NCBI GenBank assembly: GCA_963693085.1
Contig: OY856411.1
Location: 1,350,417,550-1,350,481,549, forward strand
Length of the DNA stretch: 64,000 nucleotides
Direction of reading: 5' to 3'
Source of the DNA: Alisma plantago-aquatica
Taxonomy: Eukaryota; Streptophyta; Magnoliopsida; Alismatales; Alismataceae
A program made the translations under genes and the position numbers. Shown here in pieces: positions 35,721 to 45,313 of this stretch (position 1 is the stretch's first letter; every line of letters starts with the position of its first letter). The notes below the pieces were generated by a model, which was not told where the DNA came from, did no database searches, and saw only the letters and a list, made by a program, of their open reading frames with translations.

Positions 35721-37606
35721 AAAGCATCACGGTTTCCACTTGTCCACCTTCCTCCTCTTGGCGAGGATGTCTTTAAGAAACTTAGCATATGACGACATTT
35801 CTACAATAACTTCATCTAGCAGAAGATTGACATGGAGTTTGTTTAGAATGTCCATAAACTTCCTAAACATAGAGTCCTCCTTCACGTTTGCAAGACTTTG
35901 TGGAAATGGTGCATTTTCTTTAATAGAAGATGGTACTTCAGCTGTACCTTTATCTTTTTCACCCATAGGGGTGTCAAGCATCTCTTCATCAGTGATCTCA
36001 ACATTCTTCTCCTTGGGTGGAGAAGGTTTGTGGATTTCAGCTCCACTTCTCAAGGTGATGGCATTTGACTGCTATCTTGGATTCACCTCTGGTTGGCTTA
36101 GAAGAGAACCAGATTGGGTGTTCTTTTGCTGCGTCAAGGCTTGTTGGGCAATTTGGTTTTCCAACATCCTTGTGTGAGTGGAAATGCCATCCACTTTTGC
36201 ACAGAGTTGGGAAATCACATCCTTCAAGAGCTTGTCATTGCCCCTTAACTCTTCATTCCGCTACATCTTCGTGGAGATAAATTTCTCCATCGTGGCCTCC
36301 AAGGAAGAACTTTGGGGTTGTTGTTGTTGTTGGTAACCCCTATTGTTGTTGAAGCCTGATAGATTCCCATTGTTTTTCTGGTTGAAGTTCTGTTGTTGCT
36401 GCGGTTGCTACTATCCATGTTGGAAGTTCTGAGTATTGTTTGTGTTTCAGTACGAGAAATTAGGATGATCTCTCCATCTTAGATTGTAGGTGTTGGAATA
36501 GGGATTGTACTTCTTGTTCCCCTGCATCCCAATGACATTGACTTGTTCTAGGCTCCCTCCATTTGCATTAGGAGCAAAGCATGAAGAAGAAGTATGTCCC
36601 GAATTACCACAAGCTTCACATATCACTTTAGTTGATTGGATTTGCAATGTAGTAATCTTCTCAAACTTTTGCATAAGAACATCAAGTTTAGTAGTTATTA
36701 AGTCAATGACATCAACAATATGCTTCCCTCCTTGCTTTCCGATTGAAGAACTAGCTATAGAGGATGATTGTGCTCTCCTATCTGATCCCCATTGGCAATG
36801 GTTGAGCACTATGTCTTCAATGATGTCATAAGCCTCCCTGTAAGACTTATTCATCAATGCTCCATTTGCTACAACATCCAGTGTCATGTGGGTGTTGTAG
36901 AACAATCCATTATAGAACGTCTAGAGTAGAAACTAGTTGGTCAAACCATGGTGAGGGAAAAGGTGTTGTAGATCTTTAAACCGCTCCCATGTATCATATA
37001 GAGTTTCTCCATCGAATTGGCAGAAGTTGGTGAGTTGGTTCCTTAGCTGGGCCGTCTTGTTCGGTGGGAAATACTTTGTAAGGAAAGCTTTTAGAAGTTG
37101 ATCCCGACTTTTGATTGACTTCTTTAGAAGAGATAAAATCCATGCCTTGACTCTATCTCTTAGGGTGAAAGAGAATAGTAGTAGCCTCACTCCATTGGTG
37201 GATACACCATTAATTTTGAAAGTGTTCATATACTCCAAGAACTCAGAGACATGAAGATTCAAATCTTCATTGAATGTGCCTCCAAATGGTTCTGGTGGAT
37301 CATCTGCATCATAGAGGGAGCGATAGAGAAATTGTTCACTTCCATTGTAGGCAGATCGATGGCTCCACAAATGTTTGTGGCAACTGGCATGGTGAAATCC
37401 TTCAAAGGACAATCGTCCTCCATGGTTGGATCTCCTGGTGTAGTTTCTTCAAAAGAAAAAGAAGATGAAGCTGATGGTGATGATGGTGGAACACCTCCTA
37501 GCAGTGGTTGCTCTACTCTTCTTGCTCTTCTTAAGATTGAAAGAGTACACTCCATCTCAAGGTCTAGCAATGCTGATGTTTGAAGACCTCTTTGCGAGCG
37601 ACGCAT
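35721..37606 (-). pseudogene. gag: Athila gag, inner element, one frameshift and several stops
   Basis: The start at 37606 (MRRSQRGLQTS) agrees with the outer element. A frameshift lies near 37265, after which 37412-36933 carries the capsid-like core (FGGTFNEDLNLHVSEFL, FPPNKTAQLRNQLTNF, GETLYDTWERFKDL). Stops follow near 36930. 36905-36447 holds KSYREAYDIIEDI and the CCHC knuckle CEACGNSGHTSSSC (about 36580-36625). A Gln-rich linker with stops leads to a further open part (36053-35727, PFPQSLANVKED and FMDILNKLHVNLLL). Confidence 0.85.
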
Positions 37607-37735
37607 ACAACCTAAAAAATAGCAAGAAAATTTGAGAACACAACTAAAAGGTATATGGAAATTTGAAAATTGAAATGATGATCTAGTCTCAAATACTAAT
37701 TAGCACTTGTTACTCTAATTATATTAACCGTAGCT
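37607..37735 (-). other. Leader between primer-binding site and gag, inner Athila
   Basis: 130 bases of AT-rich leader. Nothing is recognised apart from its conserved position between primer site and gag. Confidence 0.5.
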
Positions 37736-37752
37736 TCCCAAAAATGACACCA
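37736..37752 (-). other. Primer-binding site, tRNA-Asp type, heavily mutated
   Basis: On the minus strand it reads TGGTGTCATTTTTGGGA. The Athila site is close to TGGCGCCGTTGCCGGGGA, so most differences here are C to T or G to A. It sits 6 bases from the LTR, the same gap as in the outer element. Confidence 0.75.
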
Positions 37753-37758
37753 AAAACT

Positions 37759-39362
37759 TGTTGGCTTTTTACACTAACAAGTTCCAATCTTAAGAAAGAT
37801 CTTTTACTCAACTAACCAATTCCCACAAGTATACAAAAGTAGTTGTAGTCGAGATTGAACACATGGAGCTTTAGCAATCAATTAAATGTAGTAGTGCTAA
37901 GGTTCAACAATCTAGACCATTTTAAAGGTGATTTGGTTGATTAATCTAAAAATTTAATAATTAAACAAATAGTAAATGGCTTACTAAAGGAGATTAAAAT
38001 TCAGATATGGAAGTATCTTGGACATAGGATTTCACTCACATATTATAGCATAGAACAGGAGCATGAAATTTAAACATATGAAGCATTTGTTTTAAAGGTG
38101 AGTTGTATGTTGCACTTCACCTCTCGATGCAAGTACAACGATCCTAATTCAATTCAGAATTCCCATGTATAAATTTTGTTTTGGATCACAAACCTACTCC
38201 TCAAATCCATAATTCCCACTCTCATGGTAAAGAAGGAGTTGCTAAGAGAGTACCTCCTTACTCTCCTACCTATCTTCTCAGATCAAGAAAAAGAACATAA
38301 ACATACACATAAGGTGGCCAACCATACATGCAGAAAAGAAGAAACCGGTACTCACAAGGTGGAAAAATAAGAAACATAGTATTTAGTACAAAATTATCAT
38401 GTTCTATACATGCTATGACATGGGAGCTACTCTCCCATGTCCAAGAAAAGGAAACTACTCGTCCATGATGGTGTACAATAGAAAATATGTAGAAATTTCA
38501 GAGTTCAAAGTGGTTTAGAGAAGGAAAAGATAAGAAAACCCAAGGTGTAACTCAAGAGGAGTAGAATTCCAGTTTGAGGACAAAATTCCACTCCTACAGA
38601 TGCTCCAAACCAGACAAACCTCTCTCCTAAGAAGCTTTGTGGAGTGAAGAAGCTCTGTTGCACCTTAGAGAAGAAGATTGGAGAAGAAAAGAAGAAGAAT
38701 GGTGTTCTTTAGCAAGAAACCACCTTCTTCCACCCCCAAAACCACCCTCCTTTCTCTAGCCTTGCTCTTGGATGAAAGAGTTTCAAATTATGATGAAAGA
38801 TAACTGCTCCATAGTGTGGTTTTGTCTTTAAAACGAGCATAGTTGTATTTCAAAAATTGATGAAACTGATAGGTGCACAGCGTGTCTTCCTTTGGACACA
38901 TCATGTCATGTCTCCGACAGTTGTTTTGAATGTAAAGCATACGACTTGTTCTATTTAATACACACTATGTAAGTTACCAGAAAGGAAAAACTCGGTTCTA
39001 AAATTCCAGGTACATGTCGTGTCTATGGAGTACACATCGTGTACTTTTCTTCTGCATCTGAAGTATTAGGCCATCTGGAAATGTGCACGTCGTGTCTTAA
39101 ATAAGACACGTCGTGTGCGTTGCTGTTTCAGCAGAACTAAAGTTCTGAACGTCCACAAGGCATTGAGAAGTCCCAATGATGATGAAGTTGAGTTTGGCTA
39201 TCTCCAATTTGATCCTTTTGAAGTATATCTACAATACACATCATGTGATAAGCAAAATAACAAATAGGTGGCAAGAATGATATGAATAGAGTAAATGAGA
39301 ACAAAATGAACTGAATTTGTGTGTAAAATCATGTGAAAAGTTGATGTAGAAAGCACACAACA
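37759..39362 (-). repeat. Inner Athila 5' LTR (right)
   Basis: 1604-bp partner of 26638-28245, with the same ends and the same four-pair dyad layout (38875-39116). The promoter should lie here for minus-strand transcription, but I cannot fix a start site. Confidence 0.93.
38875..39116. repeat. Paired ACACGNCGTGT dyads, inner 5' LTR
   Basis: The first pair is at 38875/38896 (GCACAGCGTGT and ACACATCATGT) and the last at 39085/39106 (GCACGTCGTGT and ACACGTCGTGT with CTTAAATAAG between). Two more pairs lie between them near 38937 and 39012. Compared with the left LTR, individual CG sites differ by CG/TG/CA exchanges while the layout is kept. Confidence 0.9.
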
Positions 39363-39367
39363 GTAGT

Positions 39368-39708
39368 CTACCTGATAGTAACACGACATGTCATTTTGGG
39401 ACACATCATGTCTTTTTGAGTTTTTGCTAGCGTTCTTCTCACTGTAAGAGACGACACGCCATGTCAAATAAAGACACATCGTGTCTTTTTGAATTTATGT
39501 AGAACTCAGCTTCTTACTAGCACCTGCAGAAGTAATGTGATGCAAGTATAAGTGTTTAAATTATTACATACATCCATGACAAGCTTATGTCGGGAAATTA
39601 AAGATTGTTCTTGACTCAAACTACAAAAAGAAAATCTATCCTAATGTGGGGTCATCTCCCACAAGTTCCTCCATTTAAAGTTTGGAGTAGGACTCTTCAA
39701 TCTTTTGG
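39368..39708. other. Outer Athila spacer (right part) after integrase
   Basis: Continuation of the outer spacer. It contains dyad pairs at 39381/39401 and 39454/39474 (both 20 bp apart, the second with spacer CAAATAAAG) and the CATCCATGACAAGCTTA block shared with the inner spacer. No coding content. Confidence 0.7.
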
Positions 39709-41046
39709 TCAAGCATCCTGGAGGGAGCAAGTGGCTCCCTTATCAACTTCTTCTCCTATGATGTATAGCTTGCAGCGTTATCCATTGACCTTGAAGGAGG
39801 ATTGTTTCCCTTGCAGCTCTATGGTTCCGTACAGAAAAACACATAGGACCAAGAATGGTCCAGACCACTTGGATCTCAATTTCCCTAGGAACAATTTTAG
39901 TTTTGAGTTGAAAAGTAGAACTTGGTCTCCTTCTTTGAAGTCTTTGATCTTGATTCTCTTATCATGCCATCTTTTTGTCTCCTCCTTGTAGATTTTGGCA
40001 TTTTCATAAGAATCCATTCACAACTCTTCCAACTCTTAAAGTTGTAATAACTTATTCTTTCCTGCCAACTTAAGATCATAATTCAGAAACTTGATTGCCC
40101 ATAATGCTTTGTGCTCCAATTCTACGGGTAAATGGTATGATTTTCCGTAGATTAGTTTAAAAGGAGTTGTTCCAATGAGTGTTTTGAAAGCTATCATGTA
40201 TGCCCATAACACATCATCCAACTTGAGTGCCCAATCCTTTCTTGATCTGGAGACAATCTTTTCTAGAATAGCCTTCAATTTCCTATTTGAGATCTCCACT
40301 TGGCCTGATGTTTGAGGATGATACAATGTAGATATCTTATGCTTTACTCCATATTTTCTAAGTAGGTTGTTGAATTTTCTCTCATTAAAATGGCTTCCAC
40401 CATCTGAAATGATTGCTCTTGGAACTCCAAATCTGAGGAAGATGACCTTCGGAAAAAGTTTGATGACTGACTTTGCATCTGGAGCTTGAGTGGGGATTGC
40501 CTCCACCCATTTGGACACGTAATCACAGACTTCCAAGATGAATTTGTAGCTGCATGAAGATGGAAAGGGCCCCATATAATCTATGACCCACACATCAAAA
40601 ACTTCTATTTCTAGAATTGAGTTTAATGACATTTCATCTCTCCTTGAAATTCCTCCACCTCTTTGGCAGTTGTCATAAGCTTTGCAAATGTGCACACATC
40701 ACGGAATAGACTTGGCCAATAAAGGCCATATTGTAGGATCTTTGTTGCTGTTTTGTCCACCCAAAATGTCCTCCATAGGGGGAGAATGACAATCTAAAAT
40801 CACATTACCAATTTCTTCATTTGGAATACATCTCCTTATGAGTCCGTCTGCACATCGCTTGAATAATAGTGGGTCGTCCCAATAGTAGAATTTAACGTCA
40901 TGAAGAAACTTCTTCTTTTGTTGATAGGTGAAATCAGGTGGAAGGAAATCGGTGGCAAGATAGTTTGCAAAATCAACAAACCATGACAAGGCTACAGAAT
41001 TCACTGCATATAGCTTCTCAATGGGCATCTCATCATCAATGGGCAC
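39709..41046 (-). pseudogene. pol: Athila integrase, outer element
   Basis: The open stretch 40695-40036 holds the catalytic core: Asp at residue 39 ([10 protein letters not shown]), Asp at residue 98 (IISDGGSHF) and Glu at residue 134 ([10 protein letters not shown]), a D-58-D-35-E arrangement typical of retroviral-type integrases. Upstream, 41046-40699 covers the linker and a damaged zinc-binding region ([10 protein letters not shown] at about 40690, with a stop before it). After a stop at LLQL, the C-terminal part 40017-39778 (FKEGDQVLLFNSKLKLFLGK) ends near 39709. The core is well kept, but the polyprotein has at least three stops here. Confidence 0.88.
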
Positions 41047-42560
41047 TCTGTCTTCAATGTTTGTAGAGAGATGTTAGAGATGGTCAACTGCACTATTCTC
41101 CATTCCTTTTTTGTCTTTGATCTCTAAATCAAACTCCTTTAATAACAAAATCCAGTGGATGAGATGGGGTTTGGCATCTTTCTTGCTCATCAAGTACCTT
41201 ATTACAGTATGATCTGTATACATAATGACCTTAGAACCCACAAGATACTATCTGAATTGATCAAATGCATAAACGATGGCAAGAATTTCCTTTTCTGTAG
41301 TGGCATAGTTGATCTGTGCATCATCAAGGGTTTTACTTGTGTAGTGTACAACATGGAGTTTGTTGTCCTTTCTCTATCTCAAAACCACTCCTATGGCATA
41401 GTCACTAGCGTTAAACATCACTTCAAAAGGAGCACTCCAATCTGGTGGTTGGATGACAGGGGCTGAAATTAGGGCATCTTTTAATTTCTGGAAGGCAGCT
41501 TTGCATTCATCATTGAATTCAAATTCATCATCTTTTTCTAGTAATGAGCATAGAGGCTTTGCAATCTTTGAGAAATCTCCTGTAGAAACATGCATGACCC
41601 AGAAAACTACAAATTTCTTTAACATTTGTTGGAGCACCCATCTTTTCAATAGATTCCACTTGTCTTTGTCCACTTCAAACACTTTATTGGAAATGACATG
41701 ACCAAGTACAACTCCCGTATGCACCATAAAGTGGCATTTCTCCCAATTCAACACAAGATTGAATTGTTGACATCTCTGCAAAACTTTAGTTACATTCAAA
41801 AAGCAACCATCAAAAGAATTACCATAGACGCTAAAATCATTCATGAATATTTCCATGATTTTTTCAATATAATCAGAAAAAATATCCATCATACACCTTT
41901 GAAAAGTGGCGGGTGCATTGCAAAGCCCAAAGGGCATCCGCCTATAAGCATAAGTTCCATAGGTGCAAGTGAATGTGGTTTTCTCTTGATCGGGTGGATA
42001 GATAGGGATTTGAAAGAACCTGTTATATCCGTCAAGGTAGTAGAAATATGAGTGGTGAGCAAGTCTTTCTAACATTGGATCAAGAAAGGGCAAAGGAAAA
42101 TGGTCTTTTTTGGTGGATTTATTGAGTTTTCTATAATCAATACATATTCGCCATCCAGTGATGATTCTTGTTTGAATTAGTTCCTCATTTTCCCCTTTAA
42201 TCACAGTTGTTCCTCCTTTCTTAGGCACAACATGTATATGACTTACCCAAGGATTGTCGCTTATTGGATAAATTAATCCAACAACTTTAAGTTTTAAGAT
42301 TTCTTTCTTTACAACTTCCATCATGTTTTGGTTTAGTCTCATTGGTGGGTCTATACATGGTTTGGCATCTTCTTCTAAAGCTATCCTATGCATGCAAATG
42401 GATGGGTTAATTCCCTTTAGGCCATTAATAGAATAACCTATCACATCTTTGTAACATCTAAGTTCATTCAAAAGTTTTTCTTCTTGATTGTTATTCAAAT
42501 CGACATTTATGATGACAAGAGAAGAAGAGTTTGGGCCTAAGAAACCATACCTTAACCCCG
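41047..42560 (-). pseudogene. pol: Athila reverse transcriptase and RNase H, outer element; catalytic Asp to Asn
   Basis: A 374-codon open stretch (42498-41374) holds RT: SDNPWVSHIHVVPKKGG, ICIDYRKLNK, YYLDGYNRFFQIPI and RMPFGLCNAPATFQRC. The catalytic block reads IFMNDFSVYG, where the first Asp has become Asn (codon 41839-41841, GAT to AAT). Between about 41655 and 41585 the open frame is the wrong one: the conserved EKMGAP and SFLGHACFYRRF residues lie in another frame, so two indels cancel. RNase H continues past a stop at the VVLR-RKD junction with NYATTEKEILAIVYAF, a stop, and [13 protein letters not shown]. Confidence 0.9.
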
Positions 42561-43235
42561 GTGGGAGGGGTTTTAGTTCTACCTATTTGCTTGGGACTAT
42601 GGTGTTTCTCCCTTCATTCTTCTTTGAGATTTCTTCACTTAATGGATTATCCAAAGATTCAGCGCTTTCACCTTTGAAAATGGCATTAGCATCATCTTCC
42701 TCATGATCACCAAAAGCAGTATCAATAGAATTCTTTTCTTCTTCTAGAAATGTGTCAATGGAGTCAACAAGACAAAGGTACTCTTTACAGTTGGGTGCCT
42801 TCATTGTGTCATAGACTAAAAACACGAGTTCTTCATCTCCCACCCAGACGGTGAGCTTTCCTTCTCTAATGTCAACTAAACAACCTAGAGTGCGCAAGAA
42901 GGGTCTTATTAAAAGTACATGATTGGTTGGGTCTTCATGCATGTCTAAGATTACAAAATCACACGGGATAAAGAACTTTCCAATCTGAACTGGGATATCC
43001 TCTTTCACTCCCCTAGGATTCTTGATAGAGAGGTCAGCTAGCTGAATTGTCATGGATGTTGGCTTAAGATCTCCCCAGTCTAGCTTTTCCCATAAAGAGA
43101 AGGGAATCAAACTATTGCTAGCTCTAAGGTCTACTGGGCCTTTATCAAAAGTAGAGTCTCCTATCTTGCAAGGAAGAGTAAAGGCACCTTGATCATCCAT
43201 TTTCTTGGGCATGCAGTTTTAGATGATGGAGCTTA
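42561..43235 (-). pseudogene. pro: Athila aspartic protease, outer element; active site DLGAS changed to DLRAS
   Basis: The open stretch 43212-42583 (209 codons) begins just before the protease: GAFTLPCKIG, then VDLRASNSLIP where Athila proteases have D-L-G-A-S. The Gly codon is now AGA (43123-43125), a change expected to disrupt the active-site loop. IPVQIGKFFIPCDFVILDM, LLIRPFLRTLGC (usual GRPFL now IRPFL) and REGKLTVWVG follow. An acidic linker leads towards RT. Confidence 0.87.
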
Positions 43236-45168
43236 GCCTCTCAAAAAGCATCAAAGTTTCAACTTGTCTAGATCTCTTCTTCTTTGTTAAGATATCCTTT
43301 AAGAACTTGGCATAGGAGGGCATTTTAGCTATGACATCAACTAGGGGAAGTTTTACATACAACTTGTTTAGAATATCCATGAATTTGTTGAACTTCACAT
43401 CATCTTTTGTGCTAACAAACCTGTGAGGAAAAGGAGCATTTGGCTTGCTTGAAAAATCACTTTGTCACAAATTTCCTGTAGTTTTCTTCCTTTGCGTTTG
43501 AGCTACATCTTCAACAGTGGTATCGTCAATTTCTCCATATTTCCTCTTGGGAGGTGGTGACGATCTTCCTATGATAGCCCCACTCCTTAAGGTCACATAT
43601 TTACAAGTTTCCTTGGGGTTTATGACGGGTTGACTAGGAAAAGAACCGGAAGATGATCCTTGATTGGCTAATGCCTTGTGGGCTATCTGATTCTCCAACA
43701 TTTTGGTATGTGTGATGATCCCATCAACCTTTGAGGAGAGTTGTATGATAGCATCTTTCAACAAATTTCCATGTGCTCGAAACTCATCATTTTGCTATAT
43801 CTGTGTGGTGACAAATGTCTCAAGAAGGCTTTCCAAGCTTGATTTCTGAGTGGGAGGAGTCACTTGTTGGAATTGGTTGAAGTTTCCATTGTTGCTGGAG
43901 TTGTACCCCGGTGGTTGTTGGCTATTAGCATTCATCGGCTAATGATTTCTCATAGATTGTTGGCCATGAGCTTGGCCTTTATGCTGGTTCTGTGAATTAT
44001 TGTTCCTGTAAGAGAAATTTGGATGGTCTCTCCATCCTGGGTTATATGTTTTAGAAAATAGATTATAAGCTTGTCTATCATTGAAGTTCCCCAATGCGTT
44101 GACTTGCTCAGGTGCTTCATTGGCATTCATCTATGGTGCATAACAAGAAGTAGTGTTGTGCCCAGATGTACCACAAGCTTCACAAACTTGGTCAACTTCT
44201 TGAACTAAATGAGTAGTCAACCTTTCAAATTTCTGAGTTAAGGCATCAAATTTGGCTGAAATTAAATCCACGACATCAACAGTGTGTTTCCCACTGGATT
44301 TTTCATTTGAGCTGCAAGAGGAAAGGGGCTGGTTGTTTCTTTCAGAACACCATTGGCTGTGATTAAGTGACATAGCTTCAATGATAGCAAAAGCTTGACT
44401 GTATGATTTGTTCATCAAGTCTCTGTTTGTAGCAACATCAATGGTCATACGGGTGTTGTAGAATAATCTGTTATAGAAGGTTTGTAGGAGCAACCAGTTT
44501 GTTAGACCATGATGAGGACATAGGCGTTGTACATGTTTGAACCTCTCCCAAGTCTCATAGTGCGTTTCTCCTTCTAGTTGTTTGAAGTTTGTGATTTGAT
44601 TCCTCAAATGGGCTATTTTGCTAGGAGGAAAATACTTTTCTAGAAAGACATTCAGCAAATCATCCCAGCTCTTGATAGAACAAGGAAGAAAAGAAGAGAG
44701 CCACGCCTTGGCTCAGTCTCACAAAGTGAATGGGAACAGGAGTAGGCATACTCCTTCAGATGGAACACCATTAATCTTGAATGTGTTAAGGTAATGTAGA
44801 AATTCAGCAATGTGGAGGTTTGGATCCTCCATTGGCGTTCCCCCAAATTAGTTTTGTTGAATCATCTGCATGATTGTAGGGCTGATGGAGAAGTTGTTGG
44901 ACTCAATCATAGGATGATCAATGGCTCCACAAATATTTATGGCAGCCATCACAACAAAGTCTTTGAGAGGATGGTTGTCCTGCATCTCTGATTCTTGGGA
45001 AGGATCGGGTGAAGGCAAAGAGTATGTGGAATGTAGTGGCGAAGGTTGTGATCCATCCAAGCTTGAAAGGTTCTCACTCCCCCTTGCTCATCTACGACTA
45101 CTGAAAGTTCATTTTATCTCCAAGTCTAAGAATATGGATGTTTGTAGACCTCTCTTAGAACAACACAT
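43236..45168 (-). pseudogene. gag: Athila gag, outer element, several stops
   Basis: The start at 45168 (MCCSKRGLQTS) parallels the inner element. Blocks: NHPLKDFVVMAAINICGAID (about 44970), FGGTPMEDPNLHIAEFL, and 44658-44131 with the capsid-like FPPSKIAHLRNQITNF, ETWERFKHVQRLCPHHGLTN and the CCHC knuckle CEACGTSGHNTTSC (about 44140-44185). Downstream, Asn/Gln-rich stretches (44130-43939) and 43764-43465 lead into the protease. Stops are scattered (for example near 45090, 44850, 44130 and 43800). Confidence 0.87.
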
Positions 45169-45290
45169 GCAATCTGAAAAGGAAAATTTGAGTGAGATTC
45201 ACAAAACTAAGAGGTATCACAATGTGAAATGCAGAAATGGTGACTTAGTCTCAATTACTAGTTAACACTTTAACTAAAAACTACGTAGCT

Positions 45291-45307
45291 CCCCGACAAC
45301 GGTGCCA
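45291..45307 (-). other. Primer-binding site, tRNA-Asp type
   Basis: On the minus strand TGGCACCGTTGTCGGGG differs at two positions from the Athila consensus TGGCGCCGTTGCCGGGG. Both differences are transitions. It lies 6 bases from the LTR end at 45314. Confidence 0.88.
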
Positions 45308-45313
45308 AAAACT

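Larger units (their letters stand above)
26638..39362 (-). mobile_element. Inner Athila-type Ty3/gypsy retrotransposon (complete, nested)
   Basis: The LTRs 26638-28245 and 37759-39362 begin TGTTGGCTTT and end ACAACA. They are flanked by identical GTAGT at 26633-26637 and 39363-39367. It is 12.7 kb long and lies in the same orientation as the outer element, in the outer spacer between integrase and env-like ORF. The coding order on the minus strand is gag, protease, RT, RNase H, integrase, spacer, env-like ORF. It is a relative of the outer element, not a copy: proteins align along their length with many substitutions, and the LTRs share only some blocks. Confidence 0.95.

Noticed and set aside
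35695..36177. 160-codon plus-strand ORF
   Set aside because: It is antisense to the gag-protease linker of the inner Athila element and has no recognisable domain.
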